DNA of 33,309 nt from Candidatus Competibacteraceae bacterium (GCA_007695245.1 REEE01000215.1:1-33309); one strand, 5' to 3'. Counted from the first letter of the stretch, positions 25,218 through 33,309 are shown. Numbers and translations: made by a program. The notes: generated by a model from the letters alone, not told the origin.

Positions 25218-26344
25218 ACCCGGACCTCTCTACGCCTCTGGCCGAGGAAACGGCCGGCTTACTGGCGCTGTTACGCGCGCCGGGTATCGGCCCGGTTCGC
25301 TTCGCCCGCCTGCTGGAGCATTTTGGCTCGGCGGCGGCGGTGTTCGCCGCCGACCGCGCCGAGTTGAGCCGGCTGGATCTGCCGGCGACGGCGCTGGATT
25401 ACCTGCGCCGTCCTGATTGGCGGCCGGTGGAACAGGATCTGGCCTGGCTGGAACAGCCCGGCAATCACCTGCTGCGCCTGGATGATGCCCGCTACCCGCC
25501 CCTGTTGCGGCAAATTCCCTATCCGCCGCCCCTGCTGTTCGTCCATGGGGACCCGGATTGCTTGCGACGACTGCAACTGGCTATTGTGGGCACCCGCAAT
25601 CCCACCCCCCTCGGTCGGGAAACCGCCCAGCGCTTCGCCACGCATCTGGCCGACGCTGGACTGGCCATCACCAGCGGGCTGGCGCTGGGCATCGACGCCG
25701 CCGCCCACCAGGGCGCGCTGGCCAGCGCCGACGGCCGTACCGTCGCGGTGATGGGCACCAGCCTGGACCGGGTCTATCCGGCCAGACATCGGGATCTGGC
25801 GCACGCTATCGCCGAGCGCGGCGCGCTGGTGTCGGAACTGCCGGTCGGCACCGCGGCGCTGGCGGAAAATTTTCCACGGCGCAACCGCTTGATCAGCGGG
25901 CTGGCGCTGGGGGTGCTGGTGGTGGAAGCCGCAACCCGCAGCGGCTCGCTGATCACCGCGCGCCTGGCCACCGAGCAAGGCCGGGAAGTGTTTGCGATTC
26001 CCGGCTCGATCCACAATCCTCTGGCCAAGGGCTGTCATGCGCTGATTCGTCAGGGCGCTAAGCTGGTGGAGACCGCTACCGATGTTCTGGAAGAACTGGG
26101 TGCCCTCGCCGCGGTCGGCGCCGGTGAACCCGACCCGCTGATTCCCCAAACCACTGCCGCGGAGCTGGACATAGAGTACCAACAGTTGCTGGTGGCCATG
26201 AGCGATGACCCGGTGGGTATCGATCTGCTGGTGGAACGCTGTGGATTGACGGCGGAAGTGCTTTCCTCCATGCTGCTGATCCTGGAACTAGAGGGTTATG
26301 TGGCGGCGGTCCCCGGCGGCCTGTACTGCCGTCTCAAATCCTGA
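25214..26344 (+). CDS. dprA: DNA-processing protein DprA (probable CTG start)
   Basis: A protein of about 376 residues that loads RecA on incoming single-stranded DNA during transformation. A SAM-like N-terminal segment (LLALLRAPGIGPVRFARLLEHFG) is followed by the Rossmann DprA core: LAIVGTRNPTPLGRETAQRF, ITSGLALGIDAAAHQGAL, MGTSLDRVYPARH, ENFPRRNRLISGLALGVLVVEA and REVFAIPGSIHNPLAKGCHALIRQGA. A winged helix closes it (IDLLVERCGLTAEVLSSMLLILELEGYV). No ATG, GTG or TTG occurs in frame between the LysM reading frame and GTG 25340, which would delete the N-terminal domain. CTG at 25214, overlapping the LysM stop as CTGA and preceded by GGGTGA, is therefore the best start, by inference. Confidence 0.9.
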   Translation: MNPDLSTPLAEETAGLLALLRAPGIGPVRFARLLEHFGSAAAVFAADRAELSRLDLPATALDYLRRPDWRPVEQDLAWLEQPGNHLLRLDDARYPPLLRQIPYPPPLLFVHGDPDCLRRLQLAIVGTRNPTPLGRETAQRFATHLADAGLAITSGLALGIDAAAHQGALASADGRTVAVMGTSLDRVYPARHRDLAHAIAERGALVSELPVGTAALAENFPRRNRLISGLALGVLVVEAATRSGSLITARLATEQGREVFAIPGSIHNPLAKGCHALIRQGAKLVETATDVLEELGALAAVGAGEPDPLIPQTTAAELDIEYQQLLVAMSDDPVGIDLLVERCGLTAEVLSSMLLILELEGYVAAVPGGLYCRLKS

Positions 26345-26476
26345 ATGTCAGTCGTTGTCCCCGTCGCGCGGCGGCCTTGGCGCGCGCTCGCCGAAGGCCG
26401 GCCCGCTCCAGCGCCGGACGGCGAGCGCCTTGCACTGATATAACCTATGTAAGTTAGGTAAGATGAGTTCCGATTG

Positions 26477-26947
26477 ATGAAAGAAAACATGCTGGATGTG
26501 CTGATGTATCTGTTTCAGAACTACATGGACGACGACGTGGATGCCGATCCCGACCGTGAATCCATCCAGACGGAATTGCTGGCCGCCGGCTTTCCCTCCC
26601 GGGAAGTCCAGCAAGCTTTTGAATGGCTCGACAGTCTGGTCGACCGTCAGGATAACCCGCTGCGGTTCAATCCCGGTTCCTGCCGCATCTACGTGGAACA
26701 GGAACTGGCCAAGCTGGACGTGGAATGTCGGGGATTTCTGCTGTTTCTGGAGCAGAGTGGCATCCTGGTTTCGGAAACCCGCGAATTGGTCATCGACCGG
26801 GTCATGGCCCTGGAAACCGACGACATCGGCCTGCACCAGCTGAAATGGATCATTTTGATGGTGTTGTTCAACCAGCCCGGTCAGGAAGAAGCCTGCGCCT
26901 GGCTGGAAGATCTGGTGTTCGACGAGATCCCGGTCTACCTTCATTGA
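26477..26947 (+). CDS. smg: Smg family protein (DUF494)
   Basis: A 156-residue cytoplasmic protein of the Smg/DUF494 family. The start MLDVLMYLFQNYMDD and the later QELAKLDVECRGFLLFLEQSGILVS and HQLKWIILMVLFNQPGQEEACAWLEDLVF are characteristic. The acidic composition, all-helical pattern and length agree with the family, whose function is not known; it is regularly found between dprA and topA. ATG 26477 is used; a TTG three bases upstream is also in frame. The 132-base spacer from dprA holds an ACCTA/TAGGT inverted repeat (around 26445-26460) just before the gene, possibly promoter-related. Confidence 0.93.
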   Translation: MKENMLDVLMYLFQNYMDDDVDADPDRESIQTELLAAGFPSREVQQAFEWLDSLVDRQDNPLRFNPGSCRIYVEQELAKLDVECRGFLLFLEQSGILVSETRELVIDRVMALETDDIGLHQLKWIILMVLFNQPGQEEACAWLEDLVFDEIPVYLH

Positions 26948-27073
26948 GCGTGCGCTCTTCGCCTCCGGCCTGAATTCTCGCCGCGTCGGCGGGTCTCAGC
27001 GGGTAGCTGGCCGCTTTGCCCCAGTTTTGCCTCCATCCCGACGCGCCCCCTGTTTAGCCACTCGCAGGCCATC

Positions 27074-29464
27074 ATGAGCAAAAACCTGGTCATCGTGGAA
27101 TCGCCGGCCAAGGCGAAGACCATCAAAAAATATCTCGGCAAGGACTTCGAGGTCCTGGCGTCCTACGGTCATGTGCGGGATTTGGTGCCCAAGGAAGGCG
27201 CGGTCGATCCGGAACACGACTTCGCCATGAAATACCAGGTCATCGAAAAAAACGAGCGCCACGTCGAGGCCATCGCCAAGGCGGTCGCCAAGGCCGACGC
27301 GCTGTATCTGGCCACCGATCCGGATCGGGAGGGCGAGGCCATTTCCTGGCACCTGCAAGAAATTCTCCGCCAGCGCGAGTTGCTCCAGGGCAAACCCGTG
27401 CAGCGGGTGGTATTTCATGAAGTGACCCAGCGGGCGATCAGCGATGCCATCACCCACCCACGCGCGCTGTCGTTGGATTTGGTCAACGCCCAGCAGGCCC
27501 GGCGGGCGCTGGACTATCTGGTCGGTTTCAATCTGTCACCGCTGCTGTGGAAAAAAATCCGACCGGGGCTGTCCGCCGGTCGGGTGCAATCGCCCGCGCT
27601 GCGGATGATCGTCGAGCGCGAGGAAGAGATCGAACGCTTTCAGACCCAGGAATACTGGACCCTGGAAGGCGACGTCGCCAAAACCGGGCAGCCGTTCGGC
27701 GCTCGGCTGGTCGAGTACGCGGGCGAGCGGCTCACTCAGTTCAGCGTGACCCAAAGCGAGCAGGCGCACGCGATGGAGCGGGCGCTGCTGGTTGCCGCGC
27801 AGACTCAACTCGCCGGATCCGGCCGGGACGCCGATCCCGACCTCAAGGGCCGCTTGCGGGTCGCTAAGGTCGAACGCAAGCAGCGCAAGCGCAATCCCGC
27901 CGCCCCCTTCACCACCTCGACCCTGCAGCAGGAAGCCTCGCGCAAGCTCGGGTTCTCCGCCCAGCGCACCATGCGGGTCGCCCAGCAATTGTACGAGGGG
28001 ATCGACATCGGTCAGGGCGCGGTCGGCTTGATCACCTACATGCGCACCGACTCGGTCAACCTGGCGCAGGACGCCCTCCAGGAGATCCGCGCGCTGATCG
28101 CCCAACGTTATGGCCGACACAACCTGCCGGCCAGTCCACGGTTGTTCAAGACCAAGGCCAAGAACGCCCAGGAAGCCCACGAGGCCATCCGCCCGACCGT
28201 GGTCGCGGTGCTCCCGGACGCGATCCGGGCTTCGCTCACCGCCGATCAAGCCGCGCTGTACGAGTTGATCTGGAAGCGCACCGTCGCCTGTCAGATGATT
28301 CCCGCCACCCTGGATACGGTCGCGGTGGATCTGAGTTGCGGCCCCGGCAACCATTTCCGGGCCACCGGCTCGACGATCGCCGATCCCGGCTTCATGGCGG
28401 TGTATCGGGAAGACGTCGACGAACCGACCGACGAAGACGACAGCCGGATGTTGCCGCCGCTGCGCGAAGGTGAATGGGTCGATCTGCTGGCGCTGCGGCC
28501 GGAACAGCACTTCACCGAACCGCCGCCGCGTTATTCCGAAGCCAGTCTGGTCAAGACGCTGGAGGAGTACGGCATCGGCCGGCCCTCGACCTACGCGACG
28601 ATCATCTCGACCCTGCTGGCCCGTGAGTACGCCGTGCTGGACAGCCGACGCTTCAAGCCCACCGACATCGGCCGCATCGTCAACCGCTTCCTGACCCAGC
28701 ACTTCACCCAGTATGTGGACTACGAGTTTACCGCCCGTCTGGAGGATCACCTGGACGCGGTCTCGCGCGGCGAGGAAGACTGGCTGCCGCTGATCCGCAA
28801 CTTCTGGGACCCGTTCAAACAACGGATCGACGACAAGGAAGAAAGCGTCTCGCGCCAGGAAGCGGTTCAGAGCCGCGAATTGGGACCTGATCCCCAGTCC
28901 GGCAAGCCGGTCTCGGTGCGCATGGGTCGGTTCGGGGCGTTCGCGCAAATTGGGGCCAAGGATGACGCTGAAAAGCCGCGTTTTGCCAGCCTGCGGCCCG
29001 AGCAGCGCCTGAATACCATTACCCTGGAAGAAGCGCTGGCGTTATTCCAACTCCCGCGCGATCTGGGAACGACCGCCGCCGACGAGCCGATTCAGGCCAA
29101 CATCGGTCGGTTTGGTCCTTACGTGCGGTACGGCAAGCAGTACGTCTCCTTGAAACAGGAAGATCCCTACACAGTCACCCGGGAACGGGCGCTGGAGTTG
29201 ATCGCCGAGCATCGAGAGGTGATCGCCAACCGGATTTTGCGGGAATTCCCGGATTCACCTCTCCAGATCCTGAACGGCCGGTTCGGTCCCTACATCACCG
29301 ATGGCCAGAAAAACGTGCGGGTACCGAAGGATCGCGAGCCAGCCAGCCTGACCCTGACCGAGTGCCAGACGCTGCTGCGCGAGGCACCCGAGAAGAAGTC
29401 GGCCAAGAGCAAGACCAAGTCTGCCAAGCCCGCCGCCCGTCGCCGGTCCGCCAAGTCGGCCTGA
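27074..29464 (+). CDS. topA: DNA topoisomerase I (type IA), zinc-ribbon-less C-terminus
   Basis: A 796-residue type IA topoisomerase that relaxes negative supercoils. The Toprim domain starts at LVIVESPAKAKTIKKYLG (catalytic E9) with TDPDREGE (D82, D84, E86). The active-site tyrosine is Y322 in GLITYMRTDSVN. EEYGIGRPSTYATIISTL and the D2-D4 arch follow normally. After about residue 600 the protein has GRFGAFAQIG, IGRFGPYVRYGKQYVSL and NGRFGPYITDG: three Topo_C_Rpt-type repeats ending in a Lys/Ala/Ser-rich tail. There are no CxxC zinc ribbons, unlike the E. coli enzyme. Such C-termini occur in other bacteria and are thought to bind DNA in place of the zinc domains. Confidence 0.97.
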   Translation: MSKNLVIVESPAKAKTIKKYLGKDFEVLASYGHVRDLVPKEGAVDPEHDFAMKYQVIEKNERHVEAIAKAVAKADALYLATDPDREGEAISWHLQEILRQRELLQGKPVQRVVFHEVTQRAISDAITHPRALSLDLVNAQQARRALDYLVGFNLSPLLWKKIRPGLSAGRVQSPALRMIVEREEEIERFQTQEYWTLEGDVAKTGQPFGARLVEYAGERLTQFSVTQSEQAHAMERALLVAAQTQLAGSGRDADPDLKGRLRVAKVERKQRKRNPAAPFTTSTLQQEASRKLGFSAQRTMRVAQQLYEGIDIGQGAVGLITYMRTDSVNLAQDALQEIRALIAQRYGRHNLPASPRLFKTKAKNAQEAHEAIRPTVVAVLPDAIRASLTADQAALYELIWKRTVACQMIPATLDTVAVDLSCGPGNHFRATGSTIADPGFMAVYREDVDEPTDEDDSRMLPPLREGEWVDLLALRPEQHFTEPPPRYSEASLVKTLEEYGIGRPSTYATIISTLLAREYAVLDSRRFKPTDIGRIVNRFLTQHFTQYVDYEFTARLEDHLDAVSRGEEDWLPLIRNFWDPFKQRIDDKEESVSRQEAVQSRELGPDPQSGKPVSVRMGRFGAFAQIGAKDDAEKPRFASLRPEQRLNTITLEEALALFQLPRDLGTTAADEPIQANIGRFGPYVRYGKQYVSLKQEDPYTVTRERALELIAEHREVIANRILREFPDSPLQILNGRFGPYITDGQKNVRVPKDREPASLTLTECQTLLREAPEKKSAKSKTKSAKPAARRRSAKSA

Positions 29465-29482
29465 CCCCACCTCGGAGCCCCG

Positions 29483-30043
29483 ATGATGAGTGCGTTGCAA
29501 TTGCGTGCCGCCGCCCGAAGGGTGCGGGCGGGTGGCCTGATCGCCTACCCGACCGAGGCGGTTTACGGACTGGGCTGCGATCCCCGCAACGCGCGGGCGG
29601 TGCGGCGGTTGTTGGCGCTCAAACGCCGGTCGCCGCGCAAGGGGCTGATTCTGATCGCGGCGGATTTCGCCCAACTGACGCCGTACCTGCAACCGTTAAC
29701 TCCAGCCGACCGGACCCGGCTCGATGCGACGTGGCCGGGACCCTATACCTGGCTGATCCCCGCCCGCCCCGACGTGCCGCGCTGGCTGCGGGGCCAATAC
29801 GAGACCTTGGCGGTGCGAGTGACCGCGCACCCGCTGGCGGCGGCGTTGTGCCGGGCTTGCGGGCATCCGCTGGTTTCCACCAGCGCCAATTTCAGCGGTC
29901 GGCCGCCGGCCCGTACCGCCTTGGCGGTGCGCCGACAACTGGGCGAGCGCATCGACGCGCTGCTGGCCGGTCCGACCGGCGGCGCGGCTCAGCCTACGGA
30001 AATTCGCGACCTGCGGACCGGACGGCGGGTGCGGGGCGGGTAA
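29483..30043 (+). CDS. tsaC: L-threonylcarbamoyladenylate synthase TsaC
   Basis: A 186-residue YrdC-fold enzyme that makes threonylcarbamoyl-AMP from threonine, bicarbonate and ATP for tRNA t6A37. The conserved YPTEAVYGLGCDP, LALKRRSPRKGLILIA, WPGPYTWLIPA, AVRVTAHPLAAALC and STSANFSG blocks are all present, in the compact TsaC form without the Sua5 domain. A GGAG site lies 7 bases before the ATG at 29483; a second ATG follows at once. It lies 18 bases after topA and ends 30 bases before the response regulator, so it could be cotranscribed with either side. Confidence 0.95.
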   Translation: MMSALQLRAAARRVRAGGLIAYPTEAVYGLGCDPRNARAVRRLLALKRRSPRKGLILIAADFAQLTPYLQPLTPADRTRLDATWPGPYTWLIPARPDVPRWLRGQYETLAVRVTAHPLAAALCRACGHPLVSTSANFSGRPPARTALAVRRQLGERIDALLAGPTGGAAQPTEIRDLRTGRRVRGG

Positions 30044-30073
30044 AGTCGCCCGCGACGCCCGCGGCACGCAGGA

Positions 30074-30799
30074 ATGACCCCAAACCGCATGACCGACCAC
30101 CTGCTCGTCGTCGATGACGACCTTGGCCTGCGCGAGTTGCTGGCCGACTATCTGGGCCGCAACGGCTTCCGGGTGACCGGGGTGGGCGACGGTCGCGGGT
30201 TGTGGGCGGCGCTGGAGCGGGAGCCGGTGGATTTGGTCATCCTCGATCTGATGCTGCCCGGCGATGACGGGCTGACGCTGTGCCGCACCTTGCGCGCCCG
30301 TTCGCCGATTCCGATCCTCATGCTGACCGCCCGCGGCGACGATACCGACCGCATCGTCGGGCTGGAGATGGGTGCCGACGATTATCTGCCCAAGCCGTTC
30401 AATCCCCGCGAACTGCTGGCGCGGATTAAAAGCATCCTGCGCCGGACCCGCAACGCGCCGGCCGAGCCGGGCGAAGTGCGGCGATTCCAGTTCGCCGGTT
30501 GGACCCTGGACGTCGCCGACCGCCAGCTCACCGCTCCGGATGGAGTCCTGGTGCCGCTGGGCGCCAGCGAATACCGACTGTTGCGGGTGTTTCTGGAGCA
30601 TCCGCGTCGGGTGTTGAGCCGCGATCGGTTGTTGGATTTGACCCAGGGCCGCGAGGCCACGCCCTTCGACCGCAGCATCGACGTGCAGGTCAGCCGGCTG
30701 CGCCGCCGTTTGCGCGACGATCCGCGCGAGGCGACCCTGATCAAAACCGTCCGCAACGAAGGCTATCTGCTGGCGGCCCAGGTGCATCGGGAGTTCTGA
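30074..30799 (+). CDS. OmpR-family response regulator
   Basis: A 241-residue response regulator. The receiver has the acidic cluster VVDDD (residues 12-16), phospho-acceptor D58 in LVILDLMLPGDDG, LMLTARGDD and YLPKPF. The OmpR-type winged helix in the second half has LGASEYRLLRVFLEHPRRVLSRDRLLDL and FDRSIDVQVSRLRRRLRDD, then the wing IKTVRNEGYLL. ATG 30074 stands directly after AGGA; an in-frame ATG at 30089 has better spacing to no clear site, so the first five residues are uncertain. Its stop overlaps the kinase start (TGATG). It resembles OmpR/RstA-type regulators of envelope stress; target genes are unknown. Confidence 0.92.
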   Translation: MTPNRMTDHLLVVDDDLGLRELLADYLGRNGFRVTGVGDGRGLWAALEREPVDLVILDLMLPGDDGLTLCRTLRARSPIPILMLTARGDDTDRIVGLEMGADDYLPKPFNPRELLARIKSILRRTRNAPAEPGEVRRFQFAGWTLDVADRQLTAPDGVLVPLGASEYRLLRVFLEHPRRVLSRDRLLDLTQGREATPFDRSIDVQVSRLRRRLRDDPREATLIKTVRNEGYLLAAQVHREF

Positions 30800-32193
30800 T
30801 GCGCCTGCTGCCCCGCTCGCTGTTCGGCCGCCTGCTGCTGTTGCTGATGGTCGGTCTGAGCGTCGCCCAACTGCTCGGTGCCGCCATTCAATTGCGCGAC
30901 CGCGATCAGGCGCTGTACCAGGCCATCGGGTTCAACATCGCTCAGCGGGTGGCGGCCATCGTGGAGTTGTTGGACGATCTGAACGAAGCGGAACGCCAGC
31001 GCATCGTCGCCGCCCTGGACCTGCCCCCGACCCGGCTCAGTCTCGATCTGCCTTGGCGGGAGGTCGCCCCGACCGAGACAGGACGCGCCGCATGGTTTCA
31101 GCGGCTGTTGCGCCGACAACTGGGCGCGGACCGCCCTTTGCAGGTGGAAATCGCTGATTTCGCGCCCGATCCGGATTGGCGGCCCCACCGGCGGCGCGAT
31201 GCCGATTTACCCCGCGCGCCGCGTCCGGAGCCGCGGCGACATCGGATGCATACCCTGGGTTTGCGGGATTTCGTCGTGCAGGTCGAATTGCGGGATGGTG
31301 CGGTGGTCACCTTCCGCCACCACCTGCCGGAGGAGGCGCTGAGTTGGCCGTACCGGATGCTGGCGGCGTTGTTGGTGCTGTTCCTGTCGGTGGCGGCGCT
31401 GGCGGCGCTGGCGGTGCGGGCCTTGACCCGGCCGCTCCGGGTGCTGGCCGACGCCGCTGGCGAACTGGGCCACAATATCCGCCGCCCGCCGCTGGCCGAG
31501 AGCGGACCGTTGGAAGTCCAGCGCGCCGCTCGTGCGTTCAACACCATGCAGGAGCGGCTGATTCGCTACATCGAGGACCGCGACCGGATTCTGGCCGCCG
31601 TCTCCCACGATCTCAAGACGCCGATCACCCGCTTGCGGCTGCGGACGGAACTCTTGGAAGATTCGCCGCTGCGGGACAAGTTTCAAGCTGATCTCGATGA
31701 GATGCAGCGCATGGCGCAGGCCTCGCTGGATTTTCTGCGCGGCGGCGATCATACCGAACCGTGGGCAGCGGTCGATCTCGACGCGCTGCTGGAGTGCTTG
31801 CAGGAAGAAGCGGAGGACACCGGTCGCGAGGTGCGCATCAGCGGCGCGGCCCGCCAGCCGTTGCGTTGCCGGCCGGCGACGTTGAAACGATGCCTGAACA
31901 ATCTGTTGGACAATGCGCTCAAATACGGCCAGCGCGCCGAACTCACCGTGGTTGATGCTCCGGAGCGCGTGATTTTGCGAGTCCACGATCGAGGCCCCGG
32001 CATTCCGGAAGCGGAACTGGAGCGGGTGTTCGAGCCGTTCTATCGACTGGAGGGTTCGCGCAGTCGCGACACCGGCGGCGTCGGCCTGGGGCTGAGCATC
32101 GCCCGCAACATCGCCCGCGCGCACGGCGGCGAATTGCATCTGCGCAATCATCCCGATGGCGGGTTGGAGGCGGTGCTGGAACTGCCGCGGTAA
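30799..32193 (+). CDS. EnvZ-like sensor histidine kinase
   Basis: A 464-residue kinase paired with the preceding regulator. TM1 lies at about 9-29 and TM2 at about 186-208 (MLAALLVLFLSVAALAALAV), enclosing a periplasmic region of about 155 residues rich in Arg and Pro (around 125-150). HAMP covers about 208-258. The HisKA box is AAVSHDLKTPITRLRLRTEL with H270, as in EnvZ. ATPase motifs are NNLLDNALKYG, DRGPGIPEAE and GGVGLGLSIARNIARAHGG. ATG 30799 shares one base with the upstream TGA; the longer open frame reaching back to 30499 is shadow. The stimulus cannot be told, and no porin or envelope target lies next to it. Confidence 0.92.
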   Translation: MRLLPRSLFGRLLLLLMVGLSVAQLLGAAIQLRDRDQALYQAIGFNIAQRVAAIVELLDDLNEAERQRIVAALDLPPTRLSLDLPWREVAPTETGRAAWFQRLLRRQLGADRPLQVEIADFAPDPDWRPHRRRDADLPRAPRPEPRRHRMHTLGLRDFVVQVELRDGAVVTFRHHLPEEALSWPYRMLAALLVLFLSVAALAALAVRALTRPLRVLADAAGELGHNIRRPPLAESGPLEVQRAARAFNTMQERLIRYIEDRDRILAAVSHDLKTPITRLRLRTELLEDSPLRDKFQADLDEMQRMAQASLDFLRGGDHTEPWAAVDLDALLECLQEEAEDTGREVRISGAARQPLRCRPATLKRCLNNLLDNALKYGQRAELTVVDAPERVILRVHDRGPGIPEAELERVFEPFYRLEGSRSRDTGGVGLGLSIARNIARAHGGELHLRNHPDGGLEAVLELPR

Positions 32194-32199
32194 CAGTGC

Positions 32200-32245
32200 T
32201 CTCCTCTCCCGCGAGCGGGAGAGGGGCCGGGGGTGAGGGTCGGTG
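32200..32245 (+). repeat. Dispersed GC-rich palindrome (CCTCTCCCGCGAGCGGGAGAGG type)
   Basis: CCTCTCCCG (32203-32211) pairs with CGGGAGAGG (32216-32224) around a CGAG loop, and GGCCGGGGGTGAGGGT follows. This wording is a well-known intergenic repeat in gamma- and betaproteobacterial genomes. It starts seven bases after the kinase stop, so it can serve as a 3'-end structure, though no T-run follows. A weaker relative is at 2665-2692. Confidence 0.75.
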
Positions 32246-32298
32246 CCAATGAGCCAAATGATAACGATTTCCACAACCACCTGATGGAGGATGATTCC

Positions 32299-33084
32299 AT
32301 GTCCCGATGGCTTTTCCTGTTGTCGAGTATGCTGGTTCCGGTCGTGGCGGGGGCGGCGATTGAGACCCAAACGGTCGAATATCAGCACGGCGAAGCCCGG
32401 CTGGTCGGTTATCTGGCCTATCCCAAGGAGGCGAAAGGACCGTTGCCGGGCGTGCTGGTGGTGCATGAATGGATGGGGTTGAACGACTACGCCAAGCGCC
32501 GCGTCGAGCAACTGGCGGGACTGGGCTACGTGGCGCTCGCCGCCGACATCTACGGCGAGGGTCGGATCGCCGCCGGTATTGAGGAAGCCGGCCAGCTGGC
32601 CGGAACCTACAAGGGCGACCGGCCGTTGTTCCGGGCGCGGGTCGCCGCCGGGCTGGAGACCCTCAAGGCACAGCCGTTGGTGGATCCCGCCAGGGTGGCG
32701 GCCATCGGTTACTGCTTCGGCGGCACCGCGGTGCTGGAACTGGCGCGCGGCGGGGCCGAGGTGGCCGGGGTGGTGAGCTTCCACGGCGGACTGGATTCGC
32801 CGACGCCCGAGGATGCGAAAAACATTCGCGCCAAGGTGCTGGTGCTGCATGGGGCGGACGATCCGCTCGTGCCGCCCGCCGAGGTGCTGGCGTTCGAGGA
32901 AGAGATGCGCCAAGGCGGGGTGGACTGGCAGCTCATTTCCTACGGCGGCGCGGTTCACGGCTTTACCAATCCGGCCAACGGCGATGATCCGGGCGGCCGG
33001 GGCGTCGCCTACGACGCGGTGGCCGATGCCCGGTCCTGGGCGGCGATGCGGCAGTTCTTCGCGGAGTTGTTCGAGGAGCGTTGA
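32299..33084 (+). CDS. Dienelactone hydrolase family protein, exported
   Basis: A 261-residue alpha/beta hydrolase with a Sec-type signal peptide (MSRWLFLLSSMLVPVVAGAA, cleavage near residue 20), so it acts in the periplasm. Dienelactone-hydrolase features are VVHEWMGLNDYAKRRVEQLAGLGYVALAADIYGEG, nucleophile C139 in IGYCFGG, an acid in HGADDPL (D187 or D188) and H220 in AVHGF, the family's Cys-Asp-His triad. It is not linked to an aromatic degradation operon, so clc/dienelactone chemistry is unlikely to be its role. The start at 32299 follows GGAGGA by about 8 bases; upstream in-frame codons are part of the leader and repeat. Confidence 0.9.
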   Translation: MSRWLFLLSSMLVPVVAGAAIETQTVEYQHGEARLVGYLAYPKEAKGPLPGVLVVHEWMGLNDYAKRRVEQLAGLGYVALAADIYGEGRIAAGIEEAGQLAGTYKGDRPLFRARVAAGLETLKAQPLVDPARVAAIGYCFGGTAVLELARGGAEVAGVVSFHGGLDSPTPEDAKNIRAKVLVLHGADDPLVPPAEVLAFEEEMRQGGVDWQLISYGGAVHGFTNPANGDDPGGRGVAYDAVADARSWAAMRQFFAELFEER

Positions 33085-33157
33085 TCAAAATCCAACCAAG
33101 GACGCGCATATTTTCGATTGCAAGGAGCATGGCGGAGACGTTCCAGGCCAGCGCGTT

Positions 33158-33309
33158 TCAGGACCATAAATCCGCCAGCGAAATCGAGATCGCGTCGAAG
33201 GGCGCGGCGCGCACCTCGTCATCGTCTTTATAAACATGCTCCAGCACCCAGTGACCCTCGCTCAGCAGGAACACTTCCAAGGTGCGCGGGGCGGGATCGA
33301 TCAGCCATA
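33158..33309 (-). CDS. Uma2 family protein, C-terminal fragment (5' end beyond window)
   Basis: Reading the minus strand from the window edge gives 49 residues in an open frame to a TGA at 33158. The visible WLIDPAPRTLEVFLLSEGHW, then HVYKDDDEVRAAPFDAISISLADLW, matches the C-terminal half of the Uma2/DUF820 family, PD-(D/E)XK-fold proteins often found in multiple copies. The catalytic N-terminal part is outside the window, so activity cannot be judged. It runs convergent to the dienelactone hydrolase gene, with a 73-base gap in which nothing is visible. Confidence 0.7.
   Translation of the reverse strand, partial: WLIDPAPRTLEVFLLSEGHWVLEHVYKDDDEVRAAPFDAISISLADLWS

Noticed and set aside
31207-32958. 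583-codon minus-strand frame over the sensor kinase and dienelactone hydrolase
   Set aside because: It crosses two real genes and an intergenic palindrome, whose translation gives the HPRPLSRSRER string typical of that repeat, not of a protein.
1-33309. CRISPR array, tRNA, rRNA or insertion sequence
   Set aside because: No regularly spaced repeats, cloverleaf-like sequence, rRNA segment or transposase frame was recognised anywhere in the window.

Overview
The window is a 33.3 kb, GC-rich, gene-dense piece of a bacterial chromosome. The gene order points to a gammaproteobacterium. On the minus strand it carries def-fmt-rsmB-DUF4390-ntrY-ntrX-trkA, and divergently on the plus strand lysM-dprA-smg-topA-tsaC. 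Two dispersed palindromic repeat types familiar from GC-rich gammaproteobacteria are also present. The genus cannot be fixed from sequence alone; a lineage near Competibacter/Chromatiales-type organisms would fit but is only a guess.

Layout. 1-2660 (+): the 3' end of valS, a DUF2333 membrane-anchored protein and a YdjM-type membrane metal-dependent hydrolase. 2750-3043 (-): a small helical protein of unknown function. 3142-5695 (+): dusA, a two-CBS-domain protein and a class II histone-deacetylase-like hydrolase. 5766-12475 (+): a complete, tightly overlapped four-gene Wadjet operon (jetA, jetB, jetC, jetD), the anti-plasmid SMC system and the main accessory element here. 12671-15331 (-): an RDD membrane protein, a TolC-type outer membrane channel and a Pcm-type methyltransferase. 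15436-23796 (-): the trkA/ntrXY/rsmB/fmt/def block, almost without gaps. 24069-30043 (+): a LysM lipoprotein, dprA, smg, topA and tsaC. 30074-32193 (+): an OmpR/EnvZ-like two-component pair. 32299-33084 (+): an exported dienelactone-hydrolase-like protein. 33158-33309 (-): the 3' end of an apparent Uma2-family gene.

How the genes work together. Most of the window is housekeeping: tRNA charging and modification (valS, dusA, tsaC), initiator-Met formylation and deformylation (fmt, def), rRNA methylation (rsmB), potassium uptake control (trkA), DNA topology and uptake (topA, dprA) and envelope or signalling functions (ntrYX, tolC, LysM). The Wadjet operon sits as a 6.7 kb insert between housekeeping-type neighbours, with no integrase, IS or tRNA gene visible beside it.

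The points most worth a second look are the intact Wadjet operon and its setting beside a deacetylase-like gene, an NtrX-type regulator that lacks the sigma-54-contacting GAFTGA loop, a dprA with no ATG/GTG/TTG start at its proper N-terminus, a TopA without zinc ribbons, and the dispersed palindromic repeats. I did not find a convincing wholly new system; the defence locus belongs to a known family.
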